From positions 52,467-116,466 of the forward strand of contig JAMFRP010000001.1 of the NCBI GenBank assembly GCA_026224775.1: 64,000 bases of DNA, read 5' to 3'. The notes beneath the pieces were generated by a model. The model saw only the letters and a list, made by a program, of their open reading frames with translations. It did no database searches and was not told where the DNA came from. Each line of letters opens with the position of its first letter. Position 1 is the stretch's first letter. The position numbers were made by a program, and so were the translations under genes. Positions 1 through 7,510 of the stretch are shown in pieces. Source of the DNA: Bacteroidota bacterium. GTDB taxonomy: Bacteria > Bacteroidota > Bacteroidia > Sphingobacteriales > Sphingobacteriaceae.

Positions 1-842
1 GCCATTTGTGCCAATGATTGTCCGCGTTGTTTAGCCAGTTCGTTCAGTTGCTTAATTTCTTCTAAACGTTCAGGTGTAATCTGGCTGGTTTGCAGAAAGC
101 CGCTTGCTTTTGCAGCGCGAGAATCTTCAGGGATACCATGCAGGTATTTATTGGTAAGCATGCCCTGTGCCAATGGCGAAAATGGTATACAACCAACACC
201 TTCAGCTTCCAAAACGTCCAACAAGCCACCTTCAACCCAACGCTCAAACATGGAGTATTTTGGTTGATGGATCAGGCATGGCGTGCCTAATTGCTTTAAA
301 ATTTTTATAGCCTTATCAGCCTCTTCTGCCTGATAGTTGGATATACCCACATACAAAGCCTTACCCTGACGAACGATCAGATCCAATGCACCCATTGTTT
401 CTTCAAGAGGAGTATTCGGATCAGGTCTGTGGTGGTAGAAAATATCTACATAATCCAGCCCCATGCGTTTAAGGCTCTGGTCTAAACTGGATACCAAATA
501 CTTTTTTGATCCCCATTCGCCATAAGGGCCTTCCCACATATGGTAACCTGCTTTGGTTGATATGATGAGCTCATCCCGGTAAGCACTGAAATCTTCTTTT
601 AAAAGTTTTCCAAAATTTGTCTCAGCTGAACCCGGAGGCGGCCCATAGTTGTTAGCCAAATCAAAATGAGTAATACCGCTATCAAAAGCTAAGTGTAAAA
701 TTTTGCGGTAATTTTCCATTACATCCACATGGCCAAAGTTGTGCCATAGGCCCAGCGAAACCGCCGGTAACAGGATGCCGCTTTTACCGCAACGGCGGTA
801 TTGCATGTTTTTATATCTATCAGCAGAAGGTACGTATGTCAT
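1..842 (-). CDS. Aldo/keto reductase, YghZ-like (3' end outside window)
   Basis: The reading frame stays open to the window edge, so the C-terminus is missing. It starts at the ATG complementary to 840-842 and opens MTYVPSADRYKNMQYRRCGK. About 280 residues are visible. The AKR barrel features are present: the FDLANNYG segment carrying the catalytic Asp and Tyr, STKAGYHMW with the catalytic Lys, and YHHRPDP with the His. The segment around GPPPGSAETNFGK matches the L-glyceraldehyde-3-phosphate reductase (YghZ/Gpr) branch. Such enzymes reduce small aldehydes with NADPH in the cytoplasm. The physiological substrate cannot be read from the sequence. Family is confident; branch is inferred. Confidence 0.88.
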   Translation of the reverse strand, partial: MTYVPSADRYKNMQYRRCGKSGILLPAVSLGLWHNFGHVDVMENYRKILHLAFDSGITHFDLANNYGPPPGSAETNFGKLLKEDFSAYRDELIISTKAGYHMWEGPYGEWGSKKYLVSSLDQSLKRMGLDYVDIFYHHRPDPNTPLEETMGALDLIVRQGKALYVGISNYQAEEADKAIKILKQLGTPCLIHQPKYSMFERWVEGGLLDVLEAEGVGCIPFSPLAQGMLTNKYLHGIPEDSRAAKASGFLQTSQITPERLEEIKQLNELAKQRGQSLAQM

Positions 843-885
843 CTTTTTAAAATAGGTGTTAATTGTGGTAAAAATAGAATTTTTT

Positions 886-979
886 ATGTCGAAATCAGGA
901 TTTTCAGAATTAAGAAATTTACAGAATGATAAGCTAATTCTGTAAATTCAAAAATCCTGTAAATTCCAGTTCAGACAAA
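886..979. repeat. Dispersed intergenic inverted repeat
   Basis: An AT-rich imperfect palindrome. The arm around TCAGGATTTTCAGAATT is mirrored by AATTCTGTAAATT and AAAATCCTG further right, and the sequence ends in TTCAGACAA. A half-copy with the same ending lies at 2310-2350. It looks like a REP/MITE-like repeat family of the kind common in Bacteroidota intergenic regions. No coding potential is seen. Confidence 0.6.
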
Positions 980-1049
980 CTGTAACATTTCAAAAGTCAC
1001 CGTATCTAACCCGGCATAAAAACAAATAAATAGTTGCGCAATAGTATTC

Positions 1050-1529
1050 ATGATGGATTTTGAACAAATATATAACCAATACTCGCCCCAAATATTCCGG
1101 GTATGTATGGGCTATGTAAATGATCATGAGCAGGCAAAGGATTTAACACAGGAAACATTTATCTCGGTATGGCGAAATCTATCCACGTTCAGAAATCAAT
1201 CCAAAATTAGTACCTGGATATTCCGCATAGCTACCAATAATTGCCTAAGGGCTTTAGAAAAGAATAACCGCGTAACCACAGTGGAGCTCCCTTTTCATTT
1301 ACCCGATGTGCCGGAAGAAACGCATGAAGATAAACTAACCTTTTTGTACAACTGCATTGCCGAGTTAGAAGAGATAGATAGGATCATCATTTCTTTAGTA
1401 TTGGAGGATTTACCGCAGGCGGAGATCGCTTCTATTGTAGGTTTGAGCCATGGTAATATCAGAACAAAGATTCACCGTATAAAAGATAAACTGGCCACTA
1501 AATTCAAGGATCATGGACAATTTGAATGA
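1050..1529 (+). CDS. ECF-type RNA polymerase sigma factor
   Basis: 159 residues, the usual ECF sigma length. Region 2 is recognisable (YNQYSPQIFRVCMGYVNDHEQAKDLTQETF, then SVWRNLSTFR and ISTWIFRIATN), and region 4 lies near the C-terminus (EEIDRIIISLVLEDLPQAEIASIVGLSHGNIRTKIHR). It would direct RNA polymerase to a specific promoter set. The gene starts with two adjacent ATGs, and its last 17 nt overlap the next gene, so the two are probably translationally coupled. The neighbouring membrane proteins may control it, but no classical anti-sigma zinc motif is visible in them. Confidence 0.92.
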   Translation: MMDFEQIYNQYSPQIFRVCMGYVNDHEQAKDLTQETFISVWRNLSTFRNQSKISTWIFRIATNNCLRALEKNNRVTTVELPFHLPDVPEETHEDKLTFLYNCIAELEEIDRIIISLVLEDLPQAEIASIVGLSHGNIRTKIHRIKDKLATKFKDHGQFE

Positions 1530-2109
1530 TTTAAAAGCGATATGGCTAACCGCGAAAACCGATAGCCTGCCCGATTCGCACGAAATGGTGCATATCATCA
1601 GGAAATTCCGTAACAAAAAATTACTGAAGATAACTGCGCTTGTTATTACGGCCGTATTACTGGTAGCCATAATGATTTGGGTGGTATTCATTTATAACTC
1701 AACCATGCTAAGCACCCGCTTTGGCGAAGCATTTATGATCATCGCCGGAATTATATTGGTGTCTACTAATCTAAATTCGTTATTGAGGTTTTATAAACTC
1801 AAGGTATGTAGCAACAAGGAGTTCCTGCAATTTTTGGAGCAAACACGTTTAAGGCAACAGTTTTATTACCAACGTACACAAGTAATAGCAATGGCTTTTT
1901 GCGCCACAGGCTTACTGGCATATTTGTATGAAGGTGTTTATAAAAATACCATGCTATTTATCGGTGCGTATACAGGAACGGTTCTATACCTTTTAGTATT
2001 ATGGATTGTAGTACGGCCGCGGGTGTTTAAAAAAGAAGAGAAAAAAATAAATGCACAAATAGAGAAACTAGAATCTATATCAAAACAAATAAATAACGAT
2101 GAAATTTAA
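1513..2109 (+). CDS. Membrane protein, possible anti-sigma partner
   Basis: 198 residues with a short N-terminal cytoplasmic segment (to about residue 35) and then about four hydrophobic segments: KITALVITAVLLVAIMIWVV, FMIIAGIILV, VIAMAFCATGLLAYL and LFIGAYTGTVLYLLVLWIVV. It ends in a charged, probably coiled tail (KKEEKKINAQIEKLESISKQ). It overlaps the upstream sigma gene by 17 nt and the downstream gene by 11 nt. Position and topology suggest a membrane-anchored regulator of the sigma factor. That is inference from context, as I recognise no anti-sigma motif. Confidence 0.75.
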   Translation: MDNLNDLKAIWLTAKTDSLPDSHEMVHIIRKFRNKKLLKITALVITAVLLVAIMIWVVFIYNSTMLSTRFGEAFMIIAGIILVSTNLNSLLRFYKLKVCSNKEFLQFLEQTRLRQQFYYQRTQVIAMAFCATGLLAYLYEGVYKNTMLFIGAYTGTVLYLLVLWIVVRPRVFKKEEKKINAQIEKLESISKQINNDEI

Positions 2110-2299
2110 AAAATACCCATTACAAATAAGACGATTAATATGCATTGGATTATTAATGGTTACCACACCTACATTAATTAATGATTGGTTTCCCTTACCT
2201 GATTTCGTTCGAGGTTTATTAGCTGGGATCGGCATGGGTTTGGAAATAAGCGGCTTGATTAAAATAAGCAGATTAAGAAAGACAGGCGCATCCTGCTAA
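2099..2299 (+). CDS. Small membrane protein
   Basis: 66 residues with two hydrophobic segments (LICIGLLMVTTPTLI and GLLAGIGMGLEISGLI) around a short WFPLPDFVRG turn. It overlaps the preceding membrane-protein gene by 11 nt and is the third gene of the sigma-factor operon. The operon position argues that it is real. I do not recognise the family and assign no function. Confidence 0.6.
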   Translation: MKFKKYPLQIRRLICIGLLMVTTPTLINDWFPLPDFVRGLLAGIGMGLEISGLIKISRLRKTGASC

Positions 2300-2309
2300 G
2301 AAATTATAT

Positions 2310-2351
2310 CCTAAAAATCTGTCAAATCCCCTAAATCCTGGTTCAGACAAC
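2310..2351. repeat. Half-copy of the dispersed repeat at 886-979
   Basis: The sequence AATCCTGGTTCAGACAA shares its end with the repeat at 886-979. The TGA stop codon of folC (complement of 2343-2345) lies inside the TTCAGACAA part, so the repeat supplies the end of that gene. Confidence 0.5.
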
Positions 2352-3653
2352 CTCCGCCACCACAAATGTACTTCCGCCAACAAACACTAAATCACCCGTT
2401 TCTGCATTTTTTTGCGCCGATTGATAGGCTGCTTTTACGTTGGGATAGATCTCGCCATGTAGCCCGAAACTTTTAGCTTGCTGTTTCAGACTTTCTGCCT
2501 CTAAGCCCCTTGGAATATCCGGTCTGCAAAAATAGTAGGTGGCATTTGTGGATAACATGCTTAATACTTTGCTGATGTCCTTATCGTTCACCATGCCAAT
2601 CACAAAATGCAGGTGCTGGTAAGGCGTTGCGGCAATGTTTTTTAAAACTTCCTGTATTCCTTCTGGATTATGCCCGGTATCACAAATGGTAAGGGGATCT
2701 GTACTTAATATTTCCCAACGGCCATGTAAGCCTGTAAGGGTTTTAACCTGTCGCAAGGCTATTTGTAAATGTTCATCGGTAATCACAAATCCCTGCTCGC
2801 GCAATTGCTGAACTGCTGATAATACCGTTTTTATATTTTTAAGCTGATAACTGCCGGTGAGATCAAGTTGTAGGTTGTAGGTGGTAAGTTGTGAGTTGTT
2901 ACTTTGAATTTGCAGATCTATTAAATCCCGGCTTTTCACTTTCAACTTTTCACTTTCAACTTTTAATTCCACCTCAAAATCATCTGAAGCAAAAGAAATA
3001 TCCGCTTCTTCTTTAGCTGACTTTTGTAAGAATATGTTAGCGATATCCGGCTGGTATTCGCCTATAATAACAGGTATGCCATGTTTAATGATTCCGGCCT
3101 TCTCACCTGCAATAAGTTGCAGGGTATCACCCAAAATATTCATGTGATCCCAACCAATATTGGTAATAACCGATAGAAGCGGAGTAATAATATTAGTAGA
3201 ATCCAACCTGCCGCCCAAACCAACTTCAATAACAGCAATATCAACTTTTTCCTTCGCGAAAATATCAAAGGCTAATCCAACCGTCATTTCAAAAAAGGAG
3301 GGGTTGATAGTCTCAAAATCTTTTTGATGATCGGCTACAAAATCAATTACCTGCTGCTCGTTAATCATCTCGCCATTTATGCGAACCCGCTCCCTGAAAT
3401 CGCGCAGGTGCGGAGAGGTATATAAGCCTGTTTTATAGCCCGCTATTTGCAAAATTGCCGCCAGCATATGCGATGTTGAACCTTTTCCATTTGTACCGGC
3501 AATATGCACGCTTTTAAATTTATCCTGAGGGTTATCAAGCCTTTTGCACAGCTCGATGGTATTGGTCAAATCTTCTTTATATGCTGATGATCCCACACGA
3601 GTAAACATGGGGAGCTGCGTATACAGGTATTGTAAAGTTTCGGCGTAATCCAT
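2343..3653 (-). CDS. folC: Bifunctional folylpolyglutamate/dihydrofolate synthase
   Basis: 436 residues, close to the family norm. It adds glutamate to dihydropteroate or folate with ATP in the cytoplasm. The Mur-ligase P-loop is HIAGTNGKGSTSHML (about residues 49-63). Later landmarks are TSPHLRDFRERVRING, EVGLGGRLDSTN, NIGWDHMNILG, GEKAGIIK, and in the C-terminal domain GRWEIL and DTGHNPEG. Between the central and C-terminal domains (about residues 225-265) lies a low-complexity stretch, VESEKLKVKS then SQLTTYNLQ, encoded by simple repeats that resemble intergenic repeat DNA. It appears to be an in-frame insertion. The stop codon lies in a dispersed repeat. Confidence 0.95.
   Translation of the reverse strand: MDYAETLQYLYTQLPMFTRVGSSAYKEDLTNTIELCKRLDNPQDKFKSVHIAGTNGKGSTSHMLAAILQIAGYKTGLYTSPHLRDFRERVRINGEMINEQQVIDFVADHQKDFETINPSFFEMTVGLAFDIFAKEKVDIAVIEVGLGGRLDSTNIITPLLSVITNIGWDHMNILGDTLQLIAGEKAGIIKHGIPVIIGEYQPDIANIFLQKSAKEEADISFASDDFEVELKVESEKLKVKSRDLIDLQIQSNNSQLTTYNLQLDLTGSYQLKNIKTVLSAVQQLREQGFVITDEHLQIALRQVKTLTGLHGRWEILSTDPLTICDTGHNPEGIQEVLKNIAATPYQHLHFVIGMVNDKDISKVLSMLSTNATYYFCRPDIPRGLEAESLKQQAKSFGLHGEIYPNVKAAYQSAQKNAETGDLVFVGGSTFVVAEVV
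2862..2975. repeat. In-frame simple repeats inside folC
   Basis: On the plus strand the DNA reads as tandem variants of CACTTTCAACTTTT and of GTTGTAGGTGGTAAGTTGTG. On the coding strand this becomes alternating AAGTTGAAAGTG units and ACAACTTACC/TACAACC units. Such heptamer-like AT-rich repeats normally sit between genes in Bacteroidota. Here the reading frame is kept across the whole stretch. Confidence 0.6.
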
Positions 3654-3664
3654 GATAGATAGGA

Positions 3665-4156
3665 TTATTGGGCAAGCAATGAACTGAATAATTGAATGTG
3701 CCAGCTATTTTTAAAAGGTACTTCCCATTTAGTTTCCAGCTCGGTTAAGTTTTGCACCATGTTATTAAATACAATGGTATCGGTATCAATAGTTTTGTTT
3801 GTAATTAGCCCCTCAAAAGTATGGCGCGGGACAGATAATATCTGTTCACCGCTACGATAAGCCAAATTAAACCGGTCGAATAAATTGATGCCGAACTCTT
3901 GTTCAATATCTTTCATAAAACGTACCGATTTATCAATCGAGCAACCACTTGCACCTGCCTGGCTTTCATCCACAATCAAAACAATAAAGCGGTTGTATCT
4001 AATTTCCGCTTTAGCTTTAAGCTGATTATTGTGTGCTGTCCAGCCGGTGGTGAAATTATCCAGCATAATTTGCAACTTAATTACATCTGCATCGTTTAGC
4101 TGTTTATCCGATTGGTATACCCAAACCCGTGAGTTTTGTGAAAATTGCATGCGCAA
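3665..4156 (-). CDS. Conserved hypothetical cytoplasmic protein
   Basis: 163 residues with no signal peptide or membrane segment. It resembles a Bacteroidota-only family often labelled 'ABC transporter ATPase' in databases, with landmarks SRVWVYQSDKQL, GWTAHNNQLKAKAEIRYNRF, VDESQAGASGCSIDKSVRF and HTFEGL. It has no Walker A or B motif, so I consider that label wrong. A second ATG at codon 3 is an alternative start. It ends 11 nt before folC on the same strand, so co-transcription is likely. Function unknown. Confidence 0.8.
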   Translation of the reverse strand: MRMQFSQNSRVWVYQSDKQLNDADVIKLQIMLDNFTTGWTAHNNQLKAKAEIRYNRFIVLIVDESQAGASGCSIDKSVRFMKDIEQEFGINLFDRFNLAYRSGEQILSVPRHTFEGLITNKTIDTDTIVFNNMVQNLTELETKWEVPFKNSWHIQLFSSLLAQ

Positions 4157-4195
4157 ATTTAGTATTTTATTAACTTTGGAAAGAGTGGTGATGTC

Positions 4196-4678
4196 ATGAT
4201 AAAATCAGTTCTGCAAAAAACGAAAAAACTTTATTTCCTGGGGGCGATGGTATTGCTGGCTATAGTACATTTTAGCTTTAAACCGGCCATGAATGAGCAG
4301 GAAATGCTTAGCTGGAGCAATAAGTGCCTAACGGAATGCTATGACCCGTCCGGCCAAATCAAACTAAAAAAATGGGAATTGGTATTAACCGATGATGCTT
4401 TCATCCGCCTGCGCAAAACTTATACCAACGGCAAGCAGGAATATTTCTCTTTCCAGTTACACCGATTTACAGATATGGATTACCTGGGTAACACTGTTAA
4501 TGGCACCTTGCAACTAAAAGCCGTTGCTGACGACATTATTGTACAAACGTATGATGACCCACATGAGGATATCGATACCATGGCAACCCAACTAAACATT
4601 CCGGTTAAAAATATGGAGGCTGAGCGGTTGGATAGTTCGCAGATGGTGTTGAATTATTTTAAGAATAAGAGTTTGTAG
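4196..4678 (+). CDS. Hypothetical secreted or anchored protein
   Basis: 160 residues. The N-terminus has a basic start and one hydrophobic stretch (KLYFLGAMVLLAIVHFSF, about residues 11-28) that could be a signal peptide or anchor. The rest is soluble, with two Cys residues close together (KCLTEC). It is transcribed away from the preceding minus-strand gene. I recognise no family. The length and clean N-terminal topology support a real gene. Confidence 0.65.
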   Translation: MIKSVLQKTKKLYFLGAMVLLAIVHFSFKPAMNEQEMLSWSNKCLTECYDPSGQIKLKKWELVLTDDAFIRLRKTYTNGKQEYFSFQLHRFTDMDYLGNTVNGTLQLKAVADDIIVQTYDDPHEDIDTMATQLNIPVKNMEAERLDSSQMVLNYFKNKSL

Positions 4679-4699
4679 CGATTGATTCTTCTACTTTTT

Positions 4700-4876
4700 G
4701 TCATTCTGAACGGAGCGAAGAATCTATCCGGTATATATGGCGTTGAGCAAAGTTATTAGATTCTTCGCTATGCTCAGAATGACAAACAGGATGGACAAAG
4801 AACATTCTGTTTGTAAAGTTTAATTCATTTGTCATTGCTTTTACATTTGTCATTTTGAGCAGAGCGAAGAATGACA
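4700..4876. repeat. Inverted dispersed repeats (GTCATTCTGA...AAGAATCT type)
   Basis: GTCATTCTGAAC-GGAGCGAAGAATCTA at 4700-4725 is mirrored by TAGATTCTTCGCTATGCTCAGAATGAC at 4757-4783. A third degenerate copy runs from about 4849 to 4876. The region can form a long hairpin between two convergent genes and may act as a terminator. Otherwise nothing is coded between 4679 and 4900. Confidence 0.7.
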
Positions 4877-4900
4877 AAAAGGGAAGAAATTGTTTCTAAC

Positions 4901-5692
4901 CTACAACCCATTCGCTTTAACCGTTATCTCGGCAATATCCAAAACCTTGATTTCATCCTCTTTATCGCGATGTTTTACGCCATCGGTCAATATGGTCATG
5001 CAAAACGGGCAAGCCGCTGCCACAACTGTCGCGTTGATGGAGATCACTTCATCAATACGTTCGTCGTTTATTTCTTTCTTGCCTTTTTCAGCTTCCTTAA
5101 ACATTTGCGCACCGCCGGCACCGCAACATAATCCATTTGATTTGCAGCGTTTCATTTCAACCAGCTCAGTATCTAAAATTTCCAAAGCCTTACGCGGAGC
5201 TTCATAAACATTATTGCCACGACCTAAATAGCAAGGATCATGATAAGTGATGCGTTTGCCTTTAAAACTTTCGCCGCCTTCGGCTTTTAGTTTGCCTTCG
5301 TCAATCAATTGCTGTATCAGTTGGGTATGGTGTATCACCTCATAAGTGCCACCCAAACCCGGGTATTCATTTTTTATAGTGTTGAAGCAATGCGGACAAC
5401 CAGTAACTATTTTTTTAATATTATAGCCGTTAAGCACTTCAATATTAGTCATGGCCTGCATCTGGAACAAAAATTCATTTCCAGCCCGTTTAGCAGGGTC
5501 GCCTGTACAGCTTTCTTCTGTACCTAATACAGCGTAGCTCATTCCCACATGCTGTAATATCTTGCAGATGTCGCGTGTTATTTTTTGTGCCCGCTCATCA
5601 AAACTCCCGGCGCAGCCAACCCAAAATAATATTTCAGGTTCTTTGCCTTCGGCAAGCATTTCGGCCATGGTAGGCACTTTTAGTTCACTCAT
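4901..5692 (-). CDS. CCG-domain (Fe-S)-binding oxidoreductase subunit, HdrB/GlpC-like
   Basis: 263 residues. Two cysteine-rich CCG repeats are visible: the first around VGCAGSF and CPHCFNTIKNEYP, the second around HDPCYLGRGNNVYEAPR, LCCGAGGAQMF and AACPFCMTI. This is the domain that binds unusual Fe-S clusters in heterodisulfide reductase subunit B, GlpC and LutA-type proteins. It is soluble and probably docks on the membrane Fe-S protein encoded just upstream on the same strand. It would receive or deliver electrons for an oxidation whose substrate cannot be told. The gap between the two genes is filled by an inverted repeat. Confidence 0.88.
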   Translation of the reverse strand: MSELKVPTMAEMLAEGKEPEILFWVGCAGSFDERAQKITRDICKILQHVGMSYAVLGTEESCTGDPAKRAGNEFLFQMQAMTNIEVLNGYNIKKIVTGCPHCFNTIKNEYPGLGGTYEVIHHTQLIQQLIDEGKLKAEGGESFKGKRITYHDPCYLGRGNNVYEAPRKALEILDTELVEMKRCKSNGLCCGAGGAQMFKEAEKGKKEINDERIDEVISINATVVAAACPFCMTILTDGVKHRDKEDEIKVLDIAEITVKANGL

Positions 5693-5698
5693 ACTTTG

Positions 5699-5781
5699 TT
5701 CATAGTTAATAGATCATAGTTCATGGTAATTGTGTTTTGATAGCCAATATTGCTATGCGCTATCAATCATGAACTATGAAC
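5699..5781. repeat. Inverted repeat between the two Fe-S genes
   Basis: The left arm, around GTTCATAGTT...CATAGTTCATGG, is mirrored by CATGAACTATGAAC at the right end. The right arm runs into the last codons of the upstream gene, and that gene's TAG stop (complement of 5774-5776) lies in the repeat. Confidence 0.6.
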
Positions 5782-7081
5782 CTTCTTTCCAATTAAACCT
5801 ATCCGCCTGCGAATATTTCCACGGAGCGCCATTGTTTTCCATGTTGCCAAACATATTGTTTAAGCTGGCAGGTGCCTGTGCATCTTCCATCACGGAATAA
5901 CGACGTAATTCTGTAATAATTTCCAATGGGTTTATGTTTACGGGGCAAGCCTCAACGCAAGCATTGCAGGTGGTACAGGCCCAAATCTCTTCACGGGTGA
6001 TGTAAGTATCTAAAAGTGTTTTGCCATCATCATGATCTTTGCCATTTAGGTCGATGTTTTTACCAACCTCGGTAATCCGGTCGCGGGTATCCATCATGAT
6101 CTTTCGTGGCGACAATAACTTGCCGGTAATATTTGCCGGGCAAACCGACGTACAACGCCCGCATTCGGTGCAGGTATAGGCTTCCATCAGGTTTTTCCAG
6201 GTAAGGTCGGTTACATCCTTAGCGCCGAAACGGCTTACTTCGCCCTCTGCCGGGGCAGGAGGTGTGAACGATGGATCGAGCATAGCCTTTACCTCATTAG
6301 TAACCGATGGCATATTAGTAAACTTACCCTTAAGGTTTAAGTTAGAATAATAAACATTGGGAAAAGCCAGCAGGATATGGAAATGTTTGGAGTAGGGTAA
6401 GTAGTTTAAAAATGCCAATATCCCGCAAATATGGAACCACCAGCAAACCCGCTCCGTAATTACCAGTGCATGTGCACTACTTGGCAATAGCGGAGCAATT
6501 AAACTACTAACCGGAAAACTTCCCGCTTTAATATATTCACCGAAATGTAGTGCCTGTAATTTATAATCTGCCGCATTCATGGTTAGAAAAGCCGACATCA
6601 GTAATATCTCGATACAAAGAATATAGTTTGCATCCGATTTTGGCCATTCAGTCATCTCCACACCACTAAAGCGTTTTAAATGGATGATGTTTCTGCGGAT
6701 AAGGAAAACCACGCAGGCTGTAAGTACCAAAACTGCCAACACCTCAAAGCCGCCTATCAGCAAGCCATATAAACTGCCCAGCGGTTTTGAAAATACCCGG
6801 TGCGAACCAAAGATACCATCAATCATAATCTCCATTACCTCCAGGTTGATGATAATGAAACCCACGTAAATGAAAAAATGCATTATCGCAGCAACAGGGC
6901 GCTTAACCATTTTGGTTTGACCCAAAGCTACCTTTGCCATTATCTTCCAGCGCTTTGCGGGTTGGTCTGATCGGTCAGTATCCTTCCCCAATAAAATATT
7001 ACGTCGTATTTTGGCTACATTTTTACTGAATAAGTAAATAGCGGCTACCAGTATGATAATAAAGATTAATTGGCCAATCAT
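5774..7081 (-). CDS. Membrane-anchored 4Fe-4S dicluster protein (HdrE/HdrC-like fusion)
   Basis: 435 residues. The N-terminal half has about five to six membrane segments (for example LIFIIILVAAIYLF, AAIMHFFIYVGFIII, GFEVLAVLVLTACVVFLI and CGILAFLNYLPY). It resembles the cytochrome b-like gamma subunit of nitrate reductase/HdrE. The C-terminal part carries two ferredoxin-type motifs, CTECGRCTSVCP and CTTCNACVEACP, each followed by a conserved Asn-Ile. It probably moves electrons between the quinone pool and the CCG-domain partner encoded 81 nt downstream. The very C-terminus runs into a dispersed repeat. Confidence 0.88.
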   Translation of the reverse strand: MIGQLIFIIILVAAIYLFSKNVAKIRRNILLGKDTDRSDQPAKRWKIMAKVALGQTKMVKRPVAAIMHFFIYVGFIIINLEVMEIMIDGIFGSHRVFSKPLGSLYGLLIGGFEVLAVLVLTACVVFLIRRNIIHLKRFSGVEMTEWPKSDANYILCIEILLMSAFLTMNAADYKLQALHFGEYIKAGSFPVSSLIAPLLPSSAHALVITERVCWWFHICGILAFLNYLPYSKHFHILLAFPNVYYSNLNLKGKFTNMPSVTNEVKAMLDPSFTPPAPAEGEVSRFGAKDVTDLTWKNLMEAYTCTECGRCTSVCPANITGKLLSPRKIMMDTRDRITEVGKNIDLNGKDHDDGKTLLDTYITREEIWACTTCNACVEACPVNINPLEIITELRRYSVMEDAQAPASLNNMFGNMENNGAPWKYSQADRFNWKEGS

Positions 7082-7242
7082 TATGCGTGCATAGTATATT
7101 TCAAATATAGTTAATTGGTTGATTTAGCAAATAGCTGCGTGAATTTAAATTATTGCCAATGAAAATCAGCCATTTAAAACCTTTTTTACAAAAAAGTTTC
7201 GATAAATAAAAAAACAAGCTACATTTGCACTCCTCAAAGGAA

Positions 7243-7315
7243 GGTACCATAGCTCAGTCGGTAGAGCAAAGGACTGAAAATCCTTGTGTCCCTGGTTCGA
7301 ATCCAGGTGGTACCA
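7243..7315 (+). tRNA. tRNA-Phe (GAA)
   Basis: A complete 73-nt cloverleaf. The acceptor arms are GGTACCA and TGGTACC with discriminator A. The anticodon stem is AAGGA/TCCTT with loop CTGAAAA (anticodon GAA), and the T-arm is CCTGG-TTCGAAT-CCAGG. CCA is not encoded. Its 3' part from the anticodon loop onward is duplicated at 49649-49694, so this gene is the attachment site of the element to its right. Confidence 0.97.
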
Positions 7316-7319
7316 CAAA
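7274..7319 (+). repeat. attL: 46-bp direct repeat in tRNA-Phe
   Basis: The 46 bp from the anticodon loop to just past the tRNA end (CTGAAAATCC...TACCACAAA) recur exactly at 49649-49694. With one mismatch the match extends left to 7268 and 49643. The integrase gene lies just inside this copy. Confidence 0.93.
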
Positions 7320-7323
7320 ATCA

Positions 7324-7359
7324 AAAAAGGTCTTTTTCGCTTGAAAAAGGCCTTTTTTC
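7324..7359 (+). terminator. Rho-independent terminator after tRNA-Phe
   Basis: A 16-bp stem with one G-U pair: AAAAAAGGTCTTTTTC, loop GCTT, then GAAAAAGGCCTTTTTT. It lies inside the element, so the element seems to bring its own terminator for the tRNA it restores. A different terminator follows attR at 49703. Confidence 0.85.
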
Positions 7360-7454
7360 GTATATTTGGGCACTTTTCAAAGGCTAACACCGACTGTCAG
7401 GAACGAGCCGTTCCGATAGCTTTTACATAATTTTTTGTTTAACCCAGCGAAAAA

Positions 7455-7475
7455 AGGGCACAAATAGGGCACAAA
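7455..7475. repeat. Direct repeats AGGGCACAAA before the integrase
   Basis: Two copies of AGGGCACAAA (7455-7464 and 7466-7475) are spaced one helical turn apart between attL and the integrase gene. They are candidates for integrase arm-type binding sites or for regulation of the gene. This is inference from position only. Confidence 0.35.
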
Positions 7476-7510
7476 ACTATTTGACCTCTTTCGCTAAAAC
7501 AGATTATGTC

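Noticed and set aside
3665..4156. ABC transporter ATPase
   Set aside because: The family often carries this label, but no Walker A, Walker B or signature motif is present.
7166..7390. Minus-strand ORF across tRNA-Phe
   Set aside because: It is antisense to the tRNA and its terminator and has no family resemblance.
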